A DNA stretch of 64,000 nt from Hybos culiciformis (taxonomy: Eukaryota > Arthropoda > Insecta > Diptera > Hybotidae): positions 59,849,834-59,913,833 of the forward strand of contig OZ023273.1 in NCBI GenBank assembly GCA_964007475.1, read 5' to 3'. The notes beneath the pieces are model-generated. The model searched no databases and was not told the DNA's origin. It worked only from the letters and a program-made list of their open reading frames with translations. Below are positions 13,797 through 25,877 of this stretch, piece after piece; positions within the stretch are counted from its first letter, which is position 1; each line of letters opens with the position of its first letter. Position numbers and translations under genes: made by a program.

Positions 13797-14747
13797 ATAT
13801 GGGACAAAATCAAACCTAAGGGAAGAATTGTGTCGGCGGTATTTAAAAAATAAAAAAGTAATAAAAAAAGTATCAAAAGCAATTCTTATATCCACCAATA
13901 TTTAGTTTATTTTATTATAACCCTAAATATTAATAATTATTAATAGTTTTTGGAAGAAATCACTTTTTTTTTTAACTTTGAAAAAAAGCTGCCATTATGT
14001 CTCCATACAAAATTTGTTGTCGGCAAAAGAAAATTTGAACTATTTAAATGCAATAAATTATATTTCTTTAGCTTAAGTACAAAAGTAATTATTGGACAGT
14101 GTAAAATTATTTGTTCTATTTTTAAGATCTGGCTGTCCGATCATTGTATCGGTTTTTTTACTGTTTTTGGTTGTCGGTGTTTTTTCTAGCTCATGATATT
14201 TTAAGTTAAATATGAGAAAAAAAAAAAAACAAAAATAAATTTACAAAACGGTTACTAATTTAAATAAAAAATTAAATTCGTGTAAATTTTCTTAAAAAAA
14301 TATTTTTTTGTTTTTTAGAACAAAAATGGTCAGGAGTGAGAATATACTTTTTTGACAATTTATGCAAAAAAAAGGAATATCCGAAATTAAAACACAAAGG
14401 GAGTGTTTATTATTTAAATGATGACCATGTATTGTCAACTTTTTCAAATTATTCCAAAATAATTAGTAATTTTTATTGATTTAAAAAAATTACATGATAT
14501 GCCATGAGTAAGAAATTTCAGTTAATAGGAAATTTCTAGCTCTTATAAAATTTCTAGCTCATGACAAATTTTTGAATTTTTATTTAAAAAAAGGAAAAAA
14601 AAAAAATTTTTTTTAGATAACCATCCAATTATTAAGATAGTCAACTAAATTTTGCACAAGATAAGACTATTTTCAGTTCTTTTGGTGTTTTTTTATTTTA
14701 AAAATTTTTTCTTGATTTTTTCCACAAGGTTTGATTTTGTCCCATAT
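13797..14747. repeat. Widely spaced 21-base inverted repeat
   Basis: The block at 13797-13817 (core GGGACAAAATCAAACCT) is repeated as an exact reverse complement at 14727-14747. The arms are about 910 bases apart, with weaker similarity outside them. An exact 21-base match is unlikely by chance, so this is probably what remains of an inverted-repeat transposon whose ends have decayed. The interior includes TCTGGCTGTCCGAT (14128-14141), also present in the element at 25878-26493. No open frame of interest is inside. Confidence 0.5.
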
Positions 14748-15772
14748 GCGATATATCCAGTAGTGATATTAGAAATTTTTAACAACCCGATAACATGGAT
14801 ATTCATAATTCATATTAGCTTGCTTATGGCAAATATATATACTTAATTGTTATTGAGTATCCATAACTTGTGCTTGCTCCGTACCAAAACGCCATCCAAA
14901 ACATTTTCGTTGATTTCTATAAATTAAAAACCTAAACTAATTGAAAATTATCATATTTGAACTTTCGATGATTGTTTTGTTTTAGTTTTCATACTCAATT
15001 TCAAACATAATATGTACATCTTTCCACCATTATAATAATTATGAAAATAAAAATTAATTTAAAAATACAAAATTCCCTGTTTTATTCACAATTTAAAATA
15101 AGGCTTAAAATACTATTAACCGGTACGAACATTTCTAAAATTTTAACAAGCTGGGGGGTTATTATGTAACTCCTATTCGAATTCCGATTGATTCGAAAGT
15201 TGTTTTCGATTCTATTATGAAATGATATTATGTAAATCGAAAGTCAAACAATGATCGAATAAAGGCAGCTTTAAAAGGTTGGCTATAAAGTTTTATTCGA
15301 ATAAAAAAATGTCAAAATCATATGTTTGTTCTTTTAAATTCGAGTGAAAACTTAAATCGGAATTATGTAATTCGAATTCGGATTTTTATTTTTTTTATTT
15401 TATAAAGTTGGCTATGAATATTGACGGCATTATGTAGACGATATATATACACGGCATTATGCAACTCGAAAAACGAATAAAAATTATTCGAATTTCGGAA
15501 ATTTTGTTCGATAACTATTTATCAAACGGAAAGAAAAAAAAAACCAAAAAAGAAAATAATTTGTTTGAAATGTAATTACATTTTTAATAAAATTAAATTA
15601 AAAAATATATTTTGAGTGTTATTATTTAAAAATTAAATTTATTTATTATTAAATTCATATTTTATATTAATATTAAATTTGAAATAAATAATAAAAAAGT
15701 AAAACAAAAAAAAATTTCTTCCAAAATATATTTGAAGTCAAACACTATCCATTACTTAAAAAATTGGCTAAA

Positions 15773-16545
15773 CTGCCGTTTCCTTGAAACTCTCAGAATG
15801 GGCTGAAACTTGGAGGAGGTAGAGGCGGAGCTCAAACTCCCAAAACTGAAATCAGTTCTTGGGGCAAAGGCCCCGTTTCGGAGATAGAGCCCCCCAAAAT
15901 TTTCATACATTTTTGTATGGAAAATTTTTTGTGTCCGATTTGCCCTATTTTCGGGTAGGTAATAGAGGCGGTCCCTAAAATGTTAAATCCGAGAGGGTTT
16001 TTGCGTGAAGGCCCCCATTTCGCAGTTATGGCCCTTCAAAATTTTCATACGTTACTTCATATGAAATACGTTTTTTTAAACTTTTTGTAGATTGAATGAG
16101 CCTTTTCATAAAAAATTTTAAATAGAACTTTGACGAGAAATTAATTTTTCAAAAAACGGGGGGGGCGGTCAAATCCCACTGACCGCCAGCATGCTGCCCC
16201 GCCCCCTCCCCACCGCTTTTTGAAAAATTAGTTTCTCGTCAAAGTTCTGTTTAAAAAACGTATGAAGAAACGTATGAAAATTTTGAAGGGCCATAGCTCC
16301 GAAATGGAGGCCCTCCCGCAAAAACCTTCTCGGATTTAAAATTTTAGGGACCGCCTCTATTACCTACCCGAAAATAGGGCAAATCGGGAACAAAAAAAAA
16401 TTTTCCATTGAAAAATGTATGAAAACTTCTGGGGGCCCTATCTCCGAAACGGGGCCTTTGCCCCAAGAACTGATTTCAGTTTTGGGCACCACCTCTACCC
16501 CCCTCCAAGTTTCAGCCCATTCTGAGAGTTACAAGGAAACTGCAG
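15773..16545. repeat. 773-base near-palindrome nested in larger element
   Basis: The left half, from CTGCCGTTTCCTTGAAACTC, matches the reverse complement of the right half, which ends GTTACAAGGAAACTGCAG. The arms are about 370 bases each and enclose a short GC-rich centre near 16158-16218. Matching blocks include GCCCTATTTTCGGGTAGGTA on the left and its complement at about 16360-16380. It is relatively GC-rich and has no believable coding content. The open frame at 16419-16700 simply reads through the right arm. A transcript across it would fold into a long hairpin. Its position between the arms of the outer element suggests it inserted there later. Confidence 0.85.
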
Positions 16546-16620
16546 TCGCCAAAAATTTATTTTTTAAATTTAGGAAAAAAAAAAAAATTTATTTCATTTT
16601 TTTTTTTTTTCTTTTTTTTT

Positions 16621-16696
16621 GTCTTAACCCTTTCTTCGGGATTCGAACCTCGTTCTTTAGCATTTCATTCTACCACTCTACCTCTCGGCTACAGTA
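16621..16696 (-). other. Degenerate tRNA-like sequence
   Basis: On the minus strand this reads CTGTAGCCGAGAGGTAGAGT, followed further on by a B-box-like GGTTCGAATCC. Both internal promoter boxes of a tRNA-type RNA polymerase III gene are therefore recognisable. The would-be T stem and acceptor stem do not pair properly, and a T/A run follows. It is more likely a SINE head or a pseudo-tRNA than a working tRNA. It differs from the SINE family at 34250, 37495 and 53239. Confidence 0.4.
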
Positions 16697-17000
16697 TTAA
16701 AATTATAAACGTGTACAAAATAGAAAATATAAATTATGTGTACATGTGAAAGTTATTGACAAGTAAAAACCTTACATCGTCATACAAAAAATGCAAGAAT
16801 AGTAAAACCTTACACAGTTATACAAAAATACAAAAAAAAGAATTAAAAGCGCGAAGCGCCACTGCAAAATAAAAAAAAAAAAAAGAAGCCCTAGGAGGTT
16901 TGGGGGAGGCGGCGGCCGTCCCCCATTCAGCATAACAACTTTTTATTTAAAAAAAAGTCATAATGCTCAAAAAAAAATTTGCCACTAAAAAAAAAAAAAA

Positions 17001-17245
17001 GTTACGTCCGCCGTAACTTTAGACAATTTTCTACAGGATTACGGTTGCCGTAACTCTCAAAAAAAAAAAAAGAGTTACGTTTGCCGTAACTTTAGTCAAT
17101 TTTCAACAGGATTACGGTTGCGGTAACTCTAAAAATAAAAAAAGAGTTACGTTTGCCGTAACTTTAGTCAATTTTGAACAGGATTACGGTTGCCGTAACT
17201 CTCAAAAAAAAAAAAAAGAGTTACGTTTGCCGTAACTGTAGACGC
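17001..17245. repeat. Tandem array of about 73-base units with internal dyads
   Basis: Units begin with GTTACG at 17001, 17074, 17146 and 17220 (spacing 73, 72 and 74), the last one partial. Each unit holds GTTACGTTTGCCGTAAC, then TTTAGTCAATTTT and CAGGATTACGGTTGCCGTAA, then an A run. Both GTTACG...CGTAAC blocks are short dyads, so each unit can form two small hairpins. The array lies inside the composite element at 15153-17597. Confidence 0.85.
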
Positions 17246-17597
17246 TCCCTTTTATAATAGAATCGAAAAAACTTTCGAATCAATCCAAATTCGAATAGAC
17301 TTACATATTAAAAAAATTGAAAAATTTGAAAATTTTAAATAAAAATCAAGTTTTTATTTCAAAATGTACTTAAATTTCAAACAAAATATTTTTTTGGTTG
17401 GTTATTTAGTTTTTTTTCCGTTTGGAAAAAAGTTATCGAACAAAATTTCCAAAATTCGAATAATTTTTATTCGTTTTTCGAGTTGTATTTATCGTGTATT
17501 TATCTTGAAAAATAAAAATCCGAATTCGAATTACATAATTCCGATTTCAGTTTTCACTCGAATTTCATTTTAGAATCGAGTTACATAATAACCCCCC

Positions 17598-19613
17598 TGT
17601 ACGGTCTGACCACCATTCACCTCTGTCTATAATAAAGTATGGCTAATTTAATAATTAATGTGGAATAAAAATAATTTAATTACACTTTTCTGCTTTTTTT
17701 TTTGCGGCAATATCGTAGGAATATTTTTATTTATTATTAAATAATTTATTGGATTGATGAAAAGACCTTAAATAGTAATTGATAAAATAAAAGCCGCAGT
17801 TGAAAATAATTTTGAGTTTTAGACCAACACAGTGATCACATAATATACATATGATACATATTAATATTTTCGACACATAATTTTTGGAATATGTGTACTT
17901 GCTAAATATCAGCAGCTATTATTGTATTATTAAAGTATAATAATAATAAAAATTAAATGGCAAAGCCTAAAGAACCATATTATAATAAGTATATGAATGA
18001 ATAAATTTTTTTTTAATAACTTACTAACTATCTATATGATTTGTTTTTGTGTATTTAATATTTATTATTTGGCGGCAAATATTATTTTGATTATTCAAAT
18101 ACTAACCAGCCCAGCAGGTTATGTAAAATGACAGCAGGGTATGTCGAATGTTTTAAAAAGTAATCAAGCTTCCATTATATTCAATTTTTCTAAGTGTTGC
18201 TTTAGTTTTGCTTTTATTTTTGTTATTAAGTATATTTTAAAACTAAGAATTAAGATAAAATCAATCATGTAAGCTTGTATAGAATTAAGCAATTTAATGA
18301 GTCAATTAATTATGAAAATTACTTTATGTTTTGGAATTAAAAAAATTTATTATATGAACAAAAAAAAATGATTAAAATAATAATCATAAAATTTGATCAT
18401 AAAATTATACTTTTTTTAACATTAAGTTAGAATACAAGTGATTCATAAAAAATCATAAAACCATATAGCTTAGAAAAAATCTCATTATTTAACTTATTTT
18501 TTTTAATTAACATTTTATTCATTTTATTTATAGATTGCATGAATCTAATGCATCATCCAAGATTTTAATCCTCAATTTCACAAATTCTAATTTACGGGTC
18601 CGATCACTGACTAAGATTACTCCTTGAATTGTTTGATTTAGTTTAGTTATATATTGTTTGAAATTATCTAACATTTTATGTTTATTTTAAATTTAAAACA
18701 TTCGCTTCATATATTATGCACATAAATTATTATTTATCAATCCAAAGAATTCAATGTACACCCAAAACCTATACTTATTATTTTAGCTTGGAAAGCTTAA
18801 ACGATTTGACGTCATTGATATGTTAGAAATTTTATTAATTTCATTATTAAAAGGCGGGCATATTTTACTTTTAAATTTGTATGGAAATTTTTATTTCAAG
18901 TTTTACAGGAAATTTTTGTTATTTGCATTATTTCTATTTAGTGGTATTTTATTAAGATATAATTTTATTATTTTTCAATGTTTTTTTCCTTTCTAGTTAT
19001 ATTATATGAACACCCACTGGGAACATAAAATAAACTTATAGCATTATTTTTTATTAAAATATTGTTGTACACTTTATTCAATGATTGGATAATAAGGGTA
19101 TAAAATAAAAATAATAAAATAAATATCAACGGGATGTGAAGTGTTGAATTGAATATTACAAGGCGTCACAATAAACCAAATATGCCTTTAAGTTAAATAT
19201 GTACTATATATATGCCACCCTATTTAATTTGAAAACAAAAATAAAATCATCTGATATCTTTATTTTATTTATTAAGTTAATGATTTGATTAGCAAAGAAA
19301 AATTAATTTTTGTATAATTTTGTGATACCTACAAAAAAAATTGTTCAACCATAAACATTTTGTTTTAATAATTTCACAAATTAATAAAATTATTAAATTA
19401 AAAAATCAAATATGAAAATTAAAGTAAAGTAGTTTGTTGTTGCTAATATCGCCGTACAGTAAATCGATGACTCATTAGCGAGTCATCGTTTGATGCTCGA
19501 AGGCGGGGAGCAGAAATTTGTTGGTTGTACTAGTAATTATCAGCTCGTTTAAAAAAAAATTATATATGAGTGTGGTTAATTTAATTATTTTTTTCAACAT
19601 TCAAAATAAAATA
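17598..19613. other. AT-rich spacer with a small perfect hairpin
   Basis: No gene was recognised. A nine-base perfect stem CGATGACTC / GAGTCATCG with a six-base loop is at 19465-19488. It lies close to the transposase remnant that follows and next to a GC-richer patch (GGCGGGGAGCAG, about 19502), so it may belong to the same decayed element. Confidence 0.45.
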
Positions 19614-19838
19614 TTATTTAAAAATTAATTCAAGTAAAAAGCTCCATACAAATTCATACAAATTCATCGTTAATTTGAGCAATATTTCTTCATTAGCTTG
19701 AATTGCGATTAAACTAAGGATTATATTTTCTAGCGTCATGGTGGTTCTCAAATGATTCTGTTTAATTTTTAATTTAAAGAAACTACGTTCTGCAAATGTG
19801 CATATTACGAGCATATTAATTGGAATAATTTTTCCCAT
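19614..19838 (-). pseudogene. hAT transposase C-terminal remnant
   Basis: A 74-codon frame on the minus strand. Residues about 11-35 read (V)ICTFAERSFFKLKIKQNH followed by LRTTM, and then a hydrophobic stretch. This is the pattern of the hAT family C-terminal dimerisation domain, where an AERSFSKLK-type motif, an LR(S/T)TM motif and then a Leu/Ile-rich helix are conserved. Full transposases are several hundred residues, so only the extreme C-terminus survives. The catalytic core and zinc-finger regions are not visible nearby. The fragment shows that autonomous hAT copies once existed in this genome and could have mobilised the short elements in this window. I infer that it is inactive. Confidence 0.75.
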
Positions 19839-22800
19839 ATTTTTGAATCAAGTTGTTTTGGCAATTTGTAAAAAACTTTCGAATTGACACCAATCGATTC
19901 GAATTGAAATTTTACACGAAACAAATAATGTTAACTATTCATCTAGTCTAGATCTAGGTAATAAACTATAGAGATGGACAAGGGCGTTATTTTGGTGGTG
20001 TTTTATTTGAATTTTTTTTTTTTTCAAACTAGCACCCTTGATATTGACAGCTACCTAATTTTAAAAATTCTTAGTTCAAATTAAACAGATTATTCTTTGT
20101 TCATACAATAAATCTTCAAAACCAATTTTTTAAAGTGATAATATGGTGAAATGATATTTTTTTAGTTAAATAAATTAATTAAATAAATAAAATTATAAAT
20201 TATTTGAACTAAAATAAACTTTATTAATATTATTTAATAGAGAACATTAAAAAACGAAACGCATTGAACATTTTCTCGAAAACATTTTCTCTTAAAGTAC
20301 ATCGGTTAAAAGGAATGTTAGCGCCCGCTGGCACTTGCTGTAAGTAATAAAATCATTCAGTTAAACGAACATTATAATATAAGTAAGCAAAAAAACAGTA
20401 TTAAGCGAAAGCCAAAAGAAGAAATCAAAGAACTGTATTATATGTGCGTTAATATAAAATCCTAATTGAGAAGATTAATAAAATTATGTTAATAATTTAT
20501 AATTTCAAGAACAGCATATCTTTTCAAAAAAGCCTCTTGCGCAAAATACTGTTTTTTAAATTTACTTGCATACATTCAATATGCATTCAACATATATAAA
20601 TAACATAACGATTCATATAATTTTATTGTGTCCAATATTAAGCTAAAATACATCAATCATGTTATTAACTTTAATTTATTTATTTTAGGTATTTTAATTT
20701 GTTTATTAAAATAAATTGAAATCAATTATTCCATAATAAATATGTTAATTTAGAGTGTATTCAAATTTTGAATTGAAATTTTTTTTTAACACCGCCATTT
20801 AACCTATAATTGAACAATAAAATCTTATAAATTCTTTTTTTTAGTTTAGTTTTATTTTTATATAATTTAAGATAATTTCATAGAATATAAAATAAATCAG
20901 TAGAGAAGCTATTAAATAGCTTATTTTCGATTTAATGGTATAATACAGAACTGGGAATGACGTTTAAATTAGAAAAAGTTTAACAAAAAAATACGTATTT
21001 GATTAAAATGATACTAAAACATTTTTTATGTATCAAGAACCTTTCTTTTACATCTAAACTACATTACTTGTATGTCTCCCCATACTCTAATTTCTATAAC
21101 TGGGAATTTTAAAGAAACAATGTCTGGAGTTGTAGGTACTATTATATTCAATTTAAGAATTAAAAATAGAATAAATAGTATAACTCAAAATTTTTGATTT
21201 AAATCACTTTCACTGAATATTTGTTATGGGATCGACAAATATTATTATAATGTTATTAAATTTAATTAAAATTCATTAAAATAAAAAAAAATTTACAAAG
21301 AAGATCAGTTGGAAGCTTATAACTACACATTATCACAAATTTCTGAATGTAACTAATGTTGTTAAACATTTTATACTATGGATATCAAATCTTACTCGCG
21401 TGCGTTAGTAAATTACGTTTTAATAGAATATGAAAATAAAATAAAACGAATTATTAAATTTAACAAAAATAGTGTTACATTTGATAAATTGTTATGATGT
21501 TAAATGAATATAATAAATATAATACATATATTATTATTATTTTTATTTTATTTTTTTTTTTGCTCTGTTAAATTGATCCACAACAGAATAATAAAAGAGC
21601 AATTCCGCCGGAAGATCAATTACATGATTTATAATTTTTCATTTATAATATTAGGGATGAAAAAAAAATTATGAAATTAAAGAACATTGCTTCGGTTTAT
21701 AAAAACCCACTGTTCTTGTTTGAATTTTTTATTTTATTTTTTTTTAAATAAACTGCAATCTGTTATTAAAACAAGCACATAACTTGATGCGTCCGTTGCG
21801 TACTGGTTACGAAAATCGAAGAAATTAAAATTATGATGGTTTTTATAATATTTATAGTAATCTTAAAAACAAATTAAATTCAAAGCTTTCGGACATGAAC
21901 AATTCAATTTCTTCTGATTCATTTTCATTAATCTGGTTTATTTTCAAAAAATTGAGTATGTTTATTTAATAAAATAAATTTTTTTTTGCACCTTCCAATT
22001 ATAGAGGTTTTTAATTTAAAATGTTAAAAAAATTCAAATTTAAATCTCTTTATAAAGTCTATTTGTAACATTTTCTATGTGGAAACTATAAAAAAAAAGT
22101 ATTCCATAGTTAAATATTAATCCAATTTTAAACTTACATTGATTCACTCTGAAATGAAAATTATAAGTTATTTTATGGATCAGGACTTTTTAAAAAAAAA
22201 TATAATTATTTTTGAAGAGATTATAGAGAAAAATCGTCTTTTAAATCAAATTTCACTTAAACAGAGATTATGATATTATTGAAGTTATGACATATTAGAT
22301 ACATATATTATTGTATATAATACCATTATGAAAATATATATAGCTGTTAATGATAATAATGATAAAATTTTTTAAGATTTCTACATATTCATAAGTATAT
22401 GTATATATCCCTCCAAAAATGATATACATTATTTTACATAATAGCACTCACTGCCTACCCACTTAATAAGCCAATTATGATAATTTTCTGTATAGAGAAA
22501 ATGAAATAAATTGGAAAAATATTTAAGTGACATACTAACATGCGTGTAGTAATACATATACTGAAAAAAAATAATATTAAAAAAGAAAAATTAAAATAAT
22601 GTGGGGATGTTTTTTTTTTTTATTATTATTTAACATTAAAGTTATATTGAGAATGACTAATAGTCAATTAAAATTAAAAAAAAAAAAAACTAAATTGTTC
22701 AACAGTTCTACTTTCTAAAAATAATTTTCTTTCACAAATTTGTAAAAAATTTCTTGAAGCTAAATTAGAAAACGTTCAGAAGGCATTTTATCGAAAATAA

Positions 22801-22920
22801 TTTTTTTTGTTACATTAAAAAATGTTTTTGCATTTATTTTCAAAATACACTTTATCCATATAATAGGTATTGAAATTAAAGTAGAAACAAAAAGGGTTTT
22901 TTGCTATATAAATTCTAATA
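19839..22920. other. AT-rich stretch without recognised gene
   Basis: Contains the short motif CAAGGGCG...CACCCTTG (19979-20040), which may be two facing transposon ends, but the arms are only about seven bases. Otherwise AT-rich sequence and A/T runs. No coding frame of interest. Confidence 0.45.
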
Positions 22921-23834
22921 TATGTATACTAGGGTGCCACTTATTTTTGAAAATTAATTTTTTTGGGAGTGCCGGGCGGAATTTTTTTCTATTATATCTA
23001 AAAACCATTCCCACAAAAATTTAGATACCATTAAAACGACCCGGTTGGCGGTTAAGTTTTCGTATATTTTACTAGAATTCTACATGGTTTTTTCATTCAT
23101 TTGAGCGTTACACAGTGTCATAAAATTACTCTTTACTTAATTTAAGTTTTTGAAGTTAATATCAAATAAGATTTTCAAATTATTACAATACATATTTGTA
23201 AATACAAAGTCCTAAAACTAATTATTTTTTAAAGTTTAAATTTCCGGACTGAAACGTTGCTCCAAGACTTGTTTGGTTGACTGAGATATTTTTTCTGTAA
23301 TACACTTTTCACGCAGTTTGAGTAAAAAAAAATTTATCTTCTTGAATGGTGATTATTTTGAATGCATCTTGAGGTGCACTTTTATTAAAATGAATTCACG
23401 CATTTTATAAGTAGAACATCACCAATTCACCACACTATGGCAATTTTCTGCCTGTTATACGAGAATGATGTTTGGATTGTCCTACTAGAAATATTTCTTT
23501 ACGAATTATAAAAATAATTTAAAAAATCGAAAAATCATTAGTCTGGACTCGCTAAACTTCATAAATTATTTGTTTCTTGTTCGAAAAATTTTCTATTAGC
23601 AGAACCAACGACATTTTTTCGACATTTCAGGTGCAAAAATCAATGGTGCAACACTATACAAAAGCATGTTAAGCGGGACGCGTTAACAATGTTAGATTGA
23701 GGACTGAGCTGATATTTGGTAGGGCGTAGGGACTACTTTTAGGTCCGTTTTAACAAAATTTCGCTCGGCACTCATCAAAATATGAATTTTTTGTTTTTGT
23801 ATATTTTTTTTTGGGGCGCCCTAAGGTATACATA
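22921..23834. mobile_element. 0.9-kb element with imperfect inverted ends
   Basis: The left end TATGTATACTAGGGTGCC and the reverse complement of the right end, TATGTATACCTTAGGGCGCC, match with few differences. A second inverted match follows inward: GAGTGCCGGGCGGAATTTTT near 22966 and GAGTGCCGAGCGAAATTTTG on the opposite strand near 23755-23780. The interior has no transposase frame. A TA duplication is possible if the element starts at GGGTGCC, but the inverted match continues outside it, so the boundary is uncertain. Superfamily is not assigned. Confidence 0.6.
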
Positions 23835-25877
23835 CTCTTATATTAAGTTGTATTATAAAGAGAAAACGGCTCTCATTTGAAATTTTGCTTGGAGCGAATA
23901 AAGTAGTTTTGAGAATAGGAACCTATAGTTTCACAATATATATGTCAAAATATTTGAAATTAATCACAAGAAAAAAGAGGTTCTTTTTTTTAATAAAATT
24001 ATTTGACACAATGTCTAACTTCTTACATATTAATGAAAGGCAAGTATAGTAGTGCAAAAAGAAAAAAAATTATCACTTATTTCAAAAATTTTCTCTCGCT
24101 TTTCCGATTTTTTTTTTCATAAAAATAGTGAAGCATTTTTTTTTTCTCGATAAAATGGTATTATAATAAGTTCATATTAATGAATTGTTTTAAACTGAAA
24201 AAGAAAAAAGAAAAAAATATATTAAAAATAAGTGAAAATTTTAATGAATCAATTTTACATTCAGAAAAATCTTGGATATATATGTAAAAAAAAAAAAATA
24301 AAAAAAAAATTATGTAGGGAGCAATTTTAAGTCATTCAATATTATCAGATTTTGGATAAATTGAGAAATGCCCATGATATTAACATCTTCATTTATTTCT
24401 TTAAAATTTTTTTTATATTCGTATTTTAAAAAAAAGACAAAAAATTATATATATTAAATACATTTCAAAGTGATATGTTTTTAGTGTTTCGGTATTTTAA
24501 AAATTTGTAATAAATCTTTCTTTCGGTGTTTTTTTTTTTAAATTTTTTTTTTTCTGAGAGTTTTATCCAGATTTATTTTTTTTAGATACGCACAAGTTAC
24601 ACTTTAATCACTCTGTTTTAACAGAAGGAACTTTATTTGGATGCAATGCGATTTTTAGATGTTAAATTTGGTTTTTTTTTTTATAAATTATAAAAATTAA
24701 TAGGCTATTAAAATCATACACATTTATTTATATGTATAATAATAATATACGTATAAGTATGAAAAAAAAGTCATAGAAGTGCATTTACAAGTGATTTGTT
24801 TAAATGAATTAAACTTATTCCCATATCCCATCAATATCCGATTCCGCGCATAATTTCTTTATTGGCTGAATTTGAAAACTTGATAATTTTATATACATAC
24901 ATAGTTATACATGTGTTCTAAAATAAGCATAACGAAACAATTAATTTTTTGTGATTAGATTTAAATAAGAGATCTTGTGGTATTATTTATATACTTAACG
25001 TAGTTTTCATAGGAAAGAAAGAAACTAAAACAGGTAGTAAATAAAGAAACTATTAATTAGTAAGTGCAATTAAATTATTATTATTTTCTTATTAATGAGT
25101 TTTTTGATCGTAAACATTTTTAAAACAAAAAAATTTCTACCAATTTATAAACTGTGAAAATTAAAGATGCACTATTAACAGAATTATTTACGCCATTATA
25201 ACGCCTCTAGCGCAATACGCAATACCTGAAGTTTTTTGTGGACTCTTAATTGATGGTACGAATAATTAAAAAAATATTATATCTTATCTTAAATTTAGTT
25301 TTCGAGAACAAAAAAAATCCCGAGCGAAATTTCGTTAAAGAATAGTTAACGTATAGAAATCAATTATTGTATACTATATGTTTAACTTCAAATCATATAA
25401 ATGTACATATGTTGTATATACTAAATAATGATATTGCAATTTAAATTGATTCAATCAATCAGTCTTTCTAAATTAATTAAATATTTAAAATTTTTGCTAA
25501 TCTGTCAACACTTATGCTTAATGCCAACTTTAATCTTATTTGAGATATAAATTCTCGATAAAATAAAAACTTAAATAAAAATTTAAATAAAAATAAAAAT
25601 GTTACATTTTTGCACTTGGGGACATAATATTATAATGTATATGTTTGTATAAATGCGGATTTCTATAGAATTTCAATTTTATAATTTAATTAACACTCTT
25701 CAGTTTATTTTTTATTTAATTACCTCCAAATGACTTAAAGTAAAAGGGTTTAAAATTGAAATTTTACCGCGCCTGTTGTGTTTACTATCTTTTACAATGG
25801 CTGCTGAAACAGAACTCTAATACTATGTAGTATATTCAATGGCGTTCTCGAAGATACTAAATATTACCTCACTGAAT
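23835..25877. other. AT-rich spacer, nothing recognised
   Basis: A and T runs are common (24070-24140, 24290-24310, 24520-24560). No gene, RNA or repeat element was recognised. Confidence 0.5.

Larger units (their letters stand above)
15153..17597. mobile_element. Composite inverted-repeat element, about 2.4 kb
   Basis: The ends are GGGGGGTTATTATGTAACTC at the left and its exact reverse complement at the right (17578-17597). Further inverted matches link 15166-15220 with about 17250-17300, and about 15340-15530 with 17400-17560. The blocks occur in different orders on the two sides, so the arms have been internally deleted or rearranged. The interior holds a nested near-palindrome (15773-16545), a tRNA-like fragment (about 16621-16696), a GC-rich patch (16850-16930) and a tandem repeat array (17001-17245). 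No transposase frame is visible, and no target-site duplication is evident next to the G and C runs. Confidence 0.7.

Noticed and set aside
16621..16696. Working tRNA gene
   Set aside because: Promoter-like boxes are present but the T and acceptor stems do not pair, so it is more likely a SINE head or relic.
16419..16700. 93-codon plus-strand frame
   Set aside because: It reads through the right arm of the long palindrome, a T run and the tRNA-like fragment. No protein signal.
19979..20040. Miniature transposon with CAAGGGCG / CACCCTTG ends
   Set aside because: Inverted arms of only about seven bases and no eight-base duplication, so chance cannot be excluded.
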